A DNA stretch of 36,175 nt. Source: an uncultured Granulosicoccaceae bacterium. GTDB lineage: Bacteria; Pseudomonadota; Gammaproteobacteria; Granulosicoccales; Granulosicoccaceae. The DNA lies in contig CALLBO010000120.1 in NCBI GenBank assembly GCA_937998875.1, forward strand, positions 1-36,175, in the 5' to 3' direction. Each line of letters opens with the position of its first letter. Within the stretch, counting starts at the first letter, position 1. A model generated the notes under the pieces. The model saw nothing but the letters and a program-made list of their open reading frames with translations. It was not told where the DNA came from and made no database searches. Made by a program: the position numbers and the translations under genes. This document shows, in pieces, positions 17,760 through 25,010 of the stretch.

Positions 17760-19253
17760 TCAGGGCACGTGTATGGCGTTAGGTAGTAACTCATTTTCCA
17801 AATACACCTTGGCCTCTTCATGAGTTAGAAAATCAGGCGGTGGGAAATCAGCAGCCATATCCCACTCATCACCGGTGGCTTGCATGTGTGCACTAATTTG
17901 CGCATCAAAGCCATCCATCAGTTCGGTATAAGCTGGATCGTTAACCAGATTGGTTTGCTCAAAGTAGTCATCGCGTTCGTTGTACAGTGTGGCGCGTTCA
18001 TGCTTGCGCCGAACATAGAGCCAGTCTTTGGTGCGAATGCCGCGTTGGGCAAACGGCGCGAATTCCCCGGGGTTACCGCCGGTTTGTGTGAACACCTGGT
18101 ACATGATGGCATCACGTGCATGATTGGATTTTCCATCGAGCACGTCGAGATAACTTTGCCCTTGCATCTCGTCTGGAGGAGCAACACCACACAGATCAAG
18201 CAAGGTCGGCATCATATCCACGCCAACATCTACCATAGCTTCGGTTTTTTGTGGTTTAAAACGCTCGGGATATCTGATTATCAACGGTACATGCATCGAA
18301 GCGCGTTCTGCATGGCATTTAATGCCACAGAAGGACCCATGCTGGCCAAACATATCGCCATGATCACTGAGAAATATCACCATGGTGTTGTCGGCAATAT
18401 TGAGCTTATCCAGCTGGTTTAAAATGCGCCCCAGATTCCAGTCGATGTTATGAATCATGCCGTAGTATTCGGCTATAAACTCCCGAATCTCTGCCTCGGT
18501 TTCCGGTTCGCCTTTTGGTTTGGTTTCATGTGCCGCATGGCTTTTGTGGCCTGAGCGCGGATCACCTTTACACAACACCTCGTTGCGATGTTTTTGTACT
18601 TTACGTTGCAAGTCCGGGTCGGGAACGCCCGGTGGTAACGGAACTTCATCTGGTGAGTAAATGGTTCGCAGAAAGTCGGGCATATCCATAGGGAAGTGCG
18701 GCGGCCCATAGCTCACATAGCCAAAGAAGGGTTTTTTATCCTCTGCAGTGGCAGCCATATTAATAAAGTCGAGGAACTGATCAGTTTGATAATCCGGTTC
18801 GTAGCGAGCCGAATGGTACGCCTGCCCGCTATCGTCAAAATAAATAGACGAGCTATAGTCATGACCACGATTAAAACCGACAAAGTGTTCAAAACCAAAA
18901 CGCCGATCCGGCGGTACAAAACCGGGCTTTGGCCCACCTTCAAGATGCCATTTGCCAACGTACCCGGTGCGATACCCGGCATCCTGTAAGCACTGCGCTA
19001 AAAACGTTTGATCACCGCGGAGCGGAAAATGATTTTGCGTCATACCATGAGACTGCGCGTACTTGCCGGTCAACACAGACGCCCGAAAAGGGCAGCAAAT
19101 GGGATAGGACGTGTAAGCCTCAGTAAACTGAGCCCCTTCATTTGCAAGCTTGTCTATATGTGGTGTTTTTATCACCGGGTTACCGGCACATCCTATCGCG
19201 TCGTACCGCATCTGATCAGGGTAGATAATGAGAATGTTAGGTTGCTTGCTCAT
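17760..19253 (-). CDS. type I (formylglycine) sulfatase, cytoplasmic
   Basis: The 497-residue alkaline-phosphatase-fold sulfatase opens with NILIIYPDQMRYDAIG (metal Asp13). The maturation signature is YPICCPFRASVLTGKY: Cys53-x-Pro55-x-Arg57, so Cys53 becomes formylglycine. Further metal ligands lie in LSDHGDMFGQHG, and WLYVRR marks the C-terminal part. There is no signal peptide, unlike periplasmic arylsulfatases, so it should act on an imported small sulfate ester. An FGE gene in the same array fits. Its start overlaps the end of tctA by 4 bases (ATGA), tying it to the importer. Choline sulfatase and phosphonate monoester hydrolase relatives exist, so the substrate cannot be fixed. Confidence 0.92.
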   Translation of the reverse strand: MSKQPNILIIYPDQMRYDAIGCAGNPVIKTPHIDKLANEGAQFTEAYTSYPICCPFRASVLTGKYAQSHGMTQNHFPLRGDQTFLAQCLQDAGYRTGYVGKWHLEGGPKPGFVPPDRRFGFEHFVGFNRGHDYSSSIYFDDSGQAYHSARYEPDYQTDQFLDFINMAATAEDKKPFFGYVSYGPPHFPMDMPDFLRTIYSPDEVPLPPGVPDPDLQRKVQKHRNEVLCKGDPRSGHKSHAAHETKPKGEPETEAEIREFIAEYYGMIHNIDWNLGRILNQLDKLNIADNTMVIFLSDHGDMFGQHGSFCGIKCHAERASMHVPLIIRYPERFKPQKTEAMVDVGVDMMPTLLDLCGVAPPDEMQGQSYLDVLDGKSNHARDAIMYQVFTQTGGNPGEFAPFAQRGIRTKDWLYVRRKHERATLYNERDDYFEQTNLVNDPAYTELMDGFDAQISAHMQATGDEWDMAADFPPPDFLTHEEAKVYLENELLPNAIHVP

Positions 19254-20746
19254 GATATCTGTCGCCGTTTAAACCTGCCTGATACAGGGCCCCACAAAAT
19301 GGTCAATGCCAACGCTGCATAAATGGTCAAACCAATCGGTGTATTGAAAAATTCCTGCACACTGCCATCAGCCAGAGTCAGCGACTGGCGCAGAGAATTC
19401 TCAAGTATCGGCCCGAGTACAAAACCGATAGAGAGCGGGGCGATTGAATAGCCCAGTTTTCTCACAACATAGCCCAGAATACCGGCACCAAGCATCACCC
19501 CTACATTAAAGAAACTGTTAGAGACCGAATACACACCAACGAAACTCAACAACATCACGGTTGGCACAATGACCGATGTGGGCACCATGATGAGACGCGC
19601 GGCAAAACGAATGGCGACCAGTCCAATAAATATCATCAATATGTTAATCGCAAACAGGCCGATAAAGATCGCGTACATTAAGTCCGGGTGTTCAACGAAC
19701 AGTTGCGTACCGGGAGACAGGCCCTGAATAATCAAAGCCCCCAAAAGCACAGCCGCTGCCGGACTACCTGGTACTCCCAGAGTCAGTGTTGGCACCAGCG
19801 CACCACCAACTGTTGCATTGTTGGCAGTCTCAGGCGCGACGATGCCCTCAGGTATACCGGTACCAAACGCTTCCGGCTTTTTTGAACGACGCTTAGCTTC
19901 CGAGTAAGCGAAGAACGCTCCCACCGCAGCACCTTCTCCCGGGATAATGCCAATCACGGTACCGATCAACGAAGAACGCAAAAGCACGTCTTTCATTTTC
20001 ATCAGCGTACTCCAACCCGGCAGCTTTACTTTTAAGCTTGATTGGTTGAACTGAATTTTGTGATGTGCGCGTTCGGCGCTGATGAACACTTCTGACATTG
20101 CAAAGAGCCCAACCAAAAACGGCACCAGAGGTAAACCCTCGTATAAATGGTAGCTGCCAAACGTGTAGCGTTCTGTGCCGTTTAGTTCGTCAAGTCCCCA
20201 GGTCGTTAAGAACAACCCTAACGCACCCATCAATAGGCCCTTAGACAGACTCTGACCTGCAACTCTAACAACCACCATTAAACCAAAAACACTGATAGCC
20301 AGATTTTCCCGGGGGCCGAATCTAACCGCAAACTCTGCCAGAAGTGGTGCGATAAAGGCCAGACAAACCACGCTCACGAGACCACCAAAGATCGAACCGG
20401 TTAGTGAAAAACCGAGTGCTTCCCCACCGCGACCTGCACTGAACATTTTGTGCCCATCCTGCACGGTAGCGATTGCCGCACCTGTGCCAGGTATACCAAC
20501 AGCAATCGCAGAGATTGACCCACCGTAGATGGCGGCAGAATAAATACCTAGTAACAGAATAATCGAAGGAACGGGATCGAGATAAAACGTAAAGGGCAGG
20601 GCTAATGCAATTGCTATGGGTGGCCCTAGGCCTGGCAAAATTCCAATAATTAAACCAATAACAATACCCAGCACCAGCAGCAACAGCGTGATCGGTTGGC
20701 TGAGTTGAGTAACCGCCTGAAACAGCGCTTCGGTATTGGCTAACAT
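19250..20746 (-). CDS. tctA: tripartite tricarboxylate transporter, large permease TctA
   Basis: The 498-residue TctA-family membrane protein has about 11-12 hydrophobic helices. It shows the family motif GIVIGLIIGILPGLGPPIA near the N terminus and its second-half echo SSLIGTVIGIIPGEGAAVGAFFAYSEAKR, plus APETANNATVGGALVPTLTLGVPGSPAAAVLLGAL. It couples ion flow to uptake of a carboxylate or similar anion captured by TctC. It lies 6 bases from tctB and overlaps the sulfatase gene by 4 bases, so the sulfatase and importer are a single transcription unit. Confidence 0.95.
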   Translation of the reverse strand: MLANTEALFQAVTQLSQPITLLLLVLGIVIGLIIGILPGLGPPIAIALALPFTFYLDPVPSIILLLGIYSAAIYGGSISAIAVGIPGTGAAIATVQDGHKMFSAGRGGEALGFSLTGSIFGGLVSVVCLAFIAPLLAEFAVRFGPRENLAISVFGLMVVVRVAGQSLSKGLLMGALGLFLTTWGLDELNGTERYTFGSYHLYEGLPLVPFLVGLFAMSEVFISAERAHHKIQFNQSSLKVKLPGWSTLMKMKDVLLRSSLIGTVIGIIPGEGAAVGAFFAYSEAKRRSKKPEAFGTGIPEGIVAPETANNATVGGALVPTLTLGVPGSPAAAVLLGALIIQGLSPGTQLFVEHPDLMYAIFIGLFAINILMIFIGLVAIRFAARLIMVPTSVIVPTVMLLSFVGVYSVSNSFFNVGVMLGAGILGYVVRKLGYSIAPLSIGFVLGPILENSLRQSLTLADGSVQEFFNTPIGLTIYAALALTILWGPVSGRFKRRQIS

Positions 20747-20752
20747 AAGCGC

Positions 20753-21280
20753 CTACACCAGCCGAATATTTAGCAGCTGGGTAAACACAACATAAACAAA
20801 GCCCGTGAGCAGCAGCACAACAATATAGATCTTAGGAGATCGGATACCCATCGCAACAAGGCACAGTGGCCCCATTAAAACTGCCATAATAATAAAGCCA
20901 AACTTTGACCAGATAATGTAGCTGGCTACCGCCACTGCAAGAACAGCCAGCCCTTGCCTGGCTTCGGTAGCGTTTTTATAAACGGTACTTGCCACATCGC
21001 TTCCGGCGTATTTTTTCGTGCCGTACAAAGCAATAACGACAATGGCACACAGAATAATAAAGCCCAGTGTCAGCTGCGGAAAAAATTTGGAAGGCAGGCC
21101 GGAGCTTGCCAGCAGACCTGCCGCCTTAAACCCCTGAGCTTCAATAGCAAACCAGACTGCGGCGGCAACTATCACCAGTGCAAAGACGATATTAGAAAGT
21201 CGCTGCGTCAGCATGTCGGTGCGCAATCCTGACCATGAAACCGGAATAATTGCGACACCGGGAATGGTGCCGCAAGACAT
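20753..21280 (-). CDS. tctB: tripartite tricarboxylate transporter, small permease TctB
   Basis: The product has four hydrophobic segments in the TctB pattern: NIVFALVIVAAAVWFAIEAQGF, then LPSKFFPQLTLGFIILCAIVVIAL, a helix pair around ASYIIWSKFGFIIMAVLMGPLCLVAMG, and IYIVVLLLTGFVYVVFTQLLNIRLV. The start given makes 175 residues; the inner ATG at 21214 (MLTQRLSN) gives 153, nearer the family norm. Neither has a strong ribosome-binding site, so the start is uncertain. It lies 3 bases after tctC. Confidence 0.9.
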   Translation of the reverse strand: MSCGTIPGVAIIPVSWSGLRTDMLTQRLSNIVFALVIVAAAVWFAIEAQGFKAAGLLASSGLPSKFFPQLTLGFIILCAIVVIALYGTKKYAGSDVASTVYKNATEARQGLAVLAVAVASYIIWSKFGFIIMAVLMGPLCLVAMGIRSPKIYIVVLLLTGFVYVVFTQLLNIRLV

Positions 21281-21283
21281 AAA

Positions 21284-22255
21284 TTACTTTTTGTGTAACA
21301 GCCCAAGGCCGTCGAGAATCGGTGAATAGAGATCTACGCCTTCCTGTATTAGCGAAGTCACACCCTCAGGACCATGCACCCAGTGGTAACCGACACTCTT
21401 GGGTAATTTGGCCTGAAACTCATCAGTGCCCAACACTTCAGACGCTGCCAGTAGCTTGTCTATAACAGGCTGTGGTGTTCCAGCTTTCACTGCTAACCCA
21501 CCGTGAACCCATACACCGGCTTCTTTACCTGGAAATGCTTCGCCAACCGTGCGAACACCCGGCAAGTCTTTTTCGAAGAAGGCGCGGCGATTGTTATCAA
21601 GAATAATGAGCGGACGAACTTCATCCTTATAAGCGTAAATAGAGGCGACCTGACCTACCGCCACATCAACCTGACCGCCAATTAACCCTGCCATGGTCGC
21701 AGGTACGGTTTTAAGTGCGATGGTTTTAAACTCAAGCCCAAACTCGTTAGCCATTTGCACTGCAGACAAATTCGGTGGTGCCCCCAGGTTGTTAACCCCC
21801 ATGGTTAACTTGTTTTCTTTTGCACCTTCAAGAAACTCTTCAAAGGTTGTGTAGGGGCTGTCTGATCGAACATACAACGCGTTAGATGCAGAAATACTGG
21901 CAAACAACGGCACAAAGTCTTTGAGTGGCTCGTAAGGTACATCACGCGTTAAGGGCACCACCATAAAGCTCGGTGGTGACCAGTTGAAGATGGTGTAGCC
22001 ATCAGCCGGTGCTTCAAGAACGCTCATGGTAGCGGGAATGTGCGCACCACCGGGCTTGTTGATGACATTAACCGGTACTCCAAGCTGATTGCTTATCTCT
22101 TCCGCTTGAAGCCTTTGTACGATATCGGCGTTACCACCGGCTGCAAAAGAAACAACCACTGTAATGGGTTTTTCCGGGTAATCAGCATTGGCTGCTCCCG
22201 CAGTTAAACCCAGTGCGGCGAGTGCGGCTGCGGCGATGTGTGTAAATTTCTTCAT
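21284..22255 (-). CDS. tctC: tripartite tricarboxylate transporter substrate-binding protein (Bug family, TctC)
   Basis: The 323-residue periplasmic binding protein has a clear signal peptide cleaved near ANA-D (residue 24). It is followed by the Bug-family start YPEKPITVVVSFAAGGNADIVQR, with the conserved G-x-D segment that holds the ligand carboxylate, and later NLSAVQMANEFGLEF and GGQVDVAVGQVASI. GGAGGA (complement of 22261-22266) lies 5 bases before ATG, the best ribosome-binding site of the array, as expected for an abundant receptor. Bug proteins bind mono- to tricarboxylates and related anions; a sulfated or sulfonated ligand would be consistent with the sulfatase downstream but is not shown by sequence. 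Confidence 0.94.
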   Translation of the reverse strand: MKKFTHIAAAALAALGLTAGAANADYPEKPITVVVSFAAGGNADIVQRLQAEEISNQLGVPVNVINKPGGAHIPATMSVLEAPADGYTIFNWSPPSFMVVPLTRDVPYEPLKDFVPLFASISASNALYVRSDSPYTTFEEFLEGAKENKLTMGVNNLGAPPNLSAVQMANEFGLEFKTIALKTVPATMAGLIGGQVDVAVGQVASIYAYKDEVRPLIILDNNRRAFFEKDLPGVRTVGEAFPGKEAGVWVHGGLAVKAGTPQPVIDKLLAASEVLGTDEFQAKLPKSVGYHWVHGPEGVTSLIQEGVDLYSPILDGLGLLHKK

Positions 22256-22284
22256 GCAAATCCTCCAGGCTTTTGCTGATGATT

Positions 22285-22309
22285 GCGTGTGTTTGTCTCA
22301 GACACACGC
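22285..22309 (-). promoter_or_regulatory. hairpin in the tctC leader
   Basis: GCGTGTGT (22285-22292) and ACACACGC (22302-22309) pair perfectly around a 9-base loop. The hairpin lies between the predicted operator and the tctC ribosome-binding site. It may stabilise the mRNA 5' end or attenuate; it could also be a second protein-binding palindrome. Confidence 0.4.
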
Positions 22310-22325
22310 CAATGGAACTACGAAA

Positions 22326-22336
22326 GTTCTAGATGT
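22326..22336. promoter_or_regulatory. putative GntR operator upstream of tctC
   Basis: GTTCTAGATGT here is repeated exactly at 23128-23138. Its TCTAGA core resembles operators of HutC-subfamily regulators such as NagR/DasR. On the minus strand a perfect TTGACA (-35-like, complement of 22365-22370) lies upstream, right after the gntR stop, so the site falls near the expected transcription start of tctC, a repressing position. The -10 is unclear. Confidence 0.6.
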
Positions 22337-22375
22337 CTGTATCTTTGCTGACAAGGCCCATGATTGTCAAGCCTG

Positions 22376-23092
22376 TCAGCCCTGATCGACGGCAAATTCA
22401 ATTTCCATCTCCAGTTGATCACCGGGGTAGATGAGGTTTGCCGAGTAAATCAGCTGACCGTCTGTATCAAAGAACTCCCGAAAAACCCTGAATACAGGTG
22501 AGTTAACCTTTACGTTTAATGCATGCGCGAGCTCAAAGTCGGCATAGGAGATTGTGATTTTTTGACGGGCAGACGCCACCGCCACACCGATATCTTTGAG
22601 CACGCTCACCACTATCTCTTTACTAAAGCGCTTTGGTGCCTGCTCAAAAACCGCATTGTCTAAACGTATGTCGACTCGACAAAAAGGCTGACCGTCGCGG
22701 GTATGCATGCGTCGCATCAATCGGAATTCGCGATTATCCTCTGCCGTCTCAACGCTTACATTGCCGTCAAATTTAGATACTTCCAGTCGCTCCACCATCG
22801 AGTGCAGTTGCGACATCTCTGCTTTCATATGCAGTGTGTGGCGATGCGGTATTGCAACCTCTTTTACAAAGGTGCCACGGCCCGAGTGCTTTTCGATCAA
22901 GCCTTCCTCTTCAAGCGTGTTCATGGCCTGAACCACCGTCATTCGTGCAACGCCAAGCTGTTCACTGAGTTCGCGCAGCGCAGGCAGACGTGCGCCCGAT
23001 GCAAGCTCACCCGACATAATCTGATGACGCACAACTGCTGCCACTTCGGCGTGTAAAGGCACCGCCTGTCGCTTCATCGATTGAAGATTCAT
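22376..23092 (-). CDS. GntR-family regulator, HutC subfamily (UTRA domain)
   Basis: The 238-residue protein has an N-terminal winged HTH (about 10-75: VAAVVRHQIMSGELASGARLPALRELSEQLGVARMTVVQAMNTLEEEGLIEKHSGRGTFV split over the family motif). A UTRA ligand domain follows from about 90 to the end (FRLMRRMHTRDGQPFCRVDIRL; ISYADFELAHALNV--PVFRVFREF-DTDGQLIYSANLIYPGD). UTRA domains bind small molecules, often sugars or organic acids, that relieve repression. The gene heads the tct-sulfatase array and is divergent from the second transketolase operon; the shared 11-mer in both gaps makes it the probable local repressor of both arms and of itself. Confidence 0.92.
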   Translation of the reverse strand: MNLQSMKRQAVPLHAEVAAVVRHQIMSGELASGARLPALRELSEQLGVARMTVVQAMNTLEEEGLIEKHSGRGTFVKEVAIPHRHTLHMKAEMSQLHSMVERLEVSKFDGNVSVETAEDNREFRLMRRMHTRDGQPFCRVDIRLDNAVFEQAPKRFSKEIVVSVLKDIGVAVASARQKITISYADFELAHALNVKVNSPVFRVFREFFDTDGQLIYSANLIYPGDQLEMEIEFAVDQG

Positions 23093-23127
23093 GCTTAATA
23101 TCTCAAATGGTTTTTATAAGGTATAGT

Positions 23128-23138
23128 GTTCTAGATGT
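23128..23138. promoter_or_regulatory. putative GntR operator in the divergent gntR / transketolase promoter
   Basis: This is the second exact copy of GTTCTAGATGT, in the 82-base gap between the divergent starts; agreement continues as N-T-N-T after the 11-mer. TATAGT just left of it (23122-23127) could be a plus-strand -10. Occupation would block both directions. Confidence 0.6.
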
Positions 23139-23174
23139 TTATGCAAATACGGAGTTAACTGTCAGGCGACATCT

Positions 23175-24005
23175 ATGTCAGAGAACCGCAACTTAAGAGA
23201 GTATGAGCAAATAGCCACCCGGTTGCGCTTGCATGTGGTCAACATGGTTGCACCGTCAGGTCAAGGTTATGTCCAACAAGGGCTCGGGGCGGCAGACATT
23301 TTTACCGCCCTCTATTTTGGTGAAGCCAACATGGACCCGGCCAACCCGAGCTGGGAAGACCGCGATCGTATTTTTCTCACGACTGCACACAACACAGCCA
23401 TCTTCTACGCAACGCTGGGTGAGCGGGGTTTCTTCGATACCAACTTACTTTCTACCTATGTGCAGGACGGATCAGCACTTGAAATTAACTCCTGTGAGCG
23501 GATGGGTCCGTTTGTAGAGGCCACCTGTGGATCATTGGGGCAGGGGCTGTCAGTGGCACTGGGCTGTGCAATGGCTGCCAAACGACAAGGCAAAAATTCA
23601 CGCTACTACGTCATACTCGGTGACGGTGAAATGCAGGAAGGCCAGACCTGGGAAGCTGCAATGCTTGCAGGGGCCAGGGGGCTTGATAACCTTTGCCTGA
23701 TAGTCGACTACAACTTTGTGCAATCTGAAGGACCAATGGATCAGGTCATGTCGCTCGAGCCATTAAACGACAAGATGCAGAGCTTTGGTTTTCATGTACA
23801 AGATGTTGACGGCAATGACATCGGTGCCTTACTCAATGCGTTGGCAGTTGCCAGAGAAACAAAAGATAAACCGGCGTTTATCAAAGCCAACACCCTAATG
23901 GGTAAGGGCGTTTCATCACTTGAAGGTTTAATGTTTCATCAATTGCGCTTCCCGAAAGAGGTAGCAGACAGCGCGCGTGCAGAACTTGAAGCGAGGCTCG
24001 CCTGA
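23175..24005 (+). CDS. split transketolase, N-terminal (TPP-binding) subunit, copy 2
   Basis: The 276-residue TPP-binding half of transketolase shows GYVQQGLGAADIFTALYFGEANMDP, DRIFLTTAHNTAIFYATLGERG, EATCGSLGQGLSVALGCAMAAKR, the Mg/TPP motif LGDGEMQEGQTWEAAMLAGARGLDNL and late MGKGVSS. As in copy 1 the GHPD/E segment is replaced (EINSCERMGPFVE), and SLSKGHA is LTTAHNT. The sequence differs strongly from copy 1, so this is not a recent duplicate. It is followed immediately by its C-half gene (TGATG overlap). The predicted operator lies 37 bases upstream of the ATG. Confidence 0.9.
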   Translation: MSENRNLREYEQIATRLRLHVVNMVAPSGQGYVQQGLGAADIFTALYFGEANMDPANPSWEDRDRIFLTTAHNTAIFYATLGERGFFDTNLLSTYVQDGSALEINSCERMGPFVEATCGSLGQGLSVALGCAMAAKRQGKNSRYYVILGDGEMQEGQTWEAAMLAGARGLDNLCLIVDYNFVQSEGPMDQVMSLEPLNDKMQSFGFHVQDVDGNDIGALLNALAVARETKDKPAFIKANTLMGKGVSSLEGLMFHQLRFPKEVADSARAELEARLA

Positions 24006-24997
24006 TGACCGTTCTATCAAAACTTGAAGCGGCAGATTTTATTAACCGTACGTTTAAGCCACTGCCAAGGTCCTACGGCGATGCATTAATGGATGCAGCT
24101 TTAAAAGACCCGCGCATTGTTTGTTTATCTGCAGATCTGACACCACCGACGGAGACCGATCGTTTTCGCGACGAGCTACCGGAAAGATTTCACAACGTGG
24201 GGATTGCTGAAGCGAACATGATTGGCATCGCAGGGGGTATGGCTCGCTCAGGGGAGATACCTTTCGTACACAGCTTTTGCGCGTTTGTAACTAAACGTTG
24301 TTTTGATCAAATCACCATGCAGGCAGCATACCCCAATCTACCGGTAAAAATAGTTGGCTTCCTGCCTGGTGTCGCGACGCTTTTGGGTGTATCACATCAA
24401 GCCATTGAAGACGTCGCGATGATGCGCAGTGTGCCGAATATGATGGTGTTTGAACCGTCTGGTCCGCAATACCACGCCGCCGCTGTTGAACTGGCATTGC
24501 AGCATGACGGGCCTGTTTATCTGCGCATGAAACGCCCCGAAGTTATTACTGACGACCCGATTGTGCAACAACCGTTGACCTATGGAAAAGGGGTGGTGCA
24601 GCGCGAGGGACATGACTTAACGATCATTGCTGCAGGTTTAGAAGTGGTTGAAGCACTCAGCGCAGCAGAACAACTCGCAGCAGACGGCATCGATGCAGCC
24701 GTAGTCGATATGCATACCATCAAACCCATCGACCGCGAATTGATTTTAGATCAGGCAAATACAACTGGCGCAATAGTCACCGCTGAAAATCATAATGTGA
24801 TCGGTGGTCTCGGTTCTGCAGTGGCCGAAGTACTCGCCGATGCCGGCATTGGCCTGCCTTTTAGGCGCGTTGGCATACAGGACCATTTCTGTGAGGGTGG
24901 CACCACACCGTACTTGTTGAAAAAGTTTGGACTGGACAGCACAGCGATAATCGATGCCTGTCGCGACGTAATGACACGAAAGAAAACAGAACGGTAG
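24005..24997 (+). CDS. split transketolase, C-terminal (pyrimidine-binding) subunit, copy 2
   Basis: The 330-residue partner half has a pyrimidine-binding domain with RIVCLSADLTPPTET, NVGIAEANMIGIAGGMARSGEIPFVHSFCAFVTKRCFDQ (TPP Glu in AEAN), SHQAIEDVAMMRSVPNMMVFEP and PVYLRMKRPEV. The C-terminal domain follows with DLTIIAAGLEVVEALSAAEQL, AAVVDMHTIKPIDRELI and IVTAENHNVIGGLGSAVAEVL. Its ATG sits within the stop of the N-half gene (TGATG), a sign of stoichiometric translation. One or two arginines that hold sugar phosphate in classical transketolases cannot be aligned with confidence here. Confidence 0.92.
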   Translation: MTVLSKLEAADFINRTFKPLPRSYGDALMDAALKDPRIVCLSADLTPPTETDRFRDELPERFHNVGIAEANMIGIAGGMARSGEIPFVHSFCAFVTKRCFDQITMQAAYPNLPVKIVGFLPGVATLLGVSHQAIEDVAMMRSVPNMMVFEPSGPQYHAAAVELALQHDGPVYLRMKRPEVITDDPIVQQPLTYGKGVVQREGHDLTIIAAGLEVVEALSAAEQLAADGIDAAVVDMHTIKPIDRELILDQANTTGAIVTAENHNVIGGLGSAVAEVLADAGIGLPFRRVGIQDHFCEGGTTPYLLKKFGLDSTAIIDACRDVMTRKKTER

Positions 24998-25010
24998 CAA
25001 AGGAAAAACA

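Noticed and set aside
18696..18989. Plus-strand frames across the sulfatase and TctA genes
   Set aside because: They are shadows of well-supported minus-strand genes.
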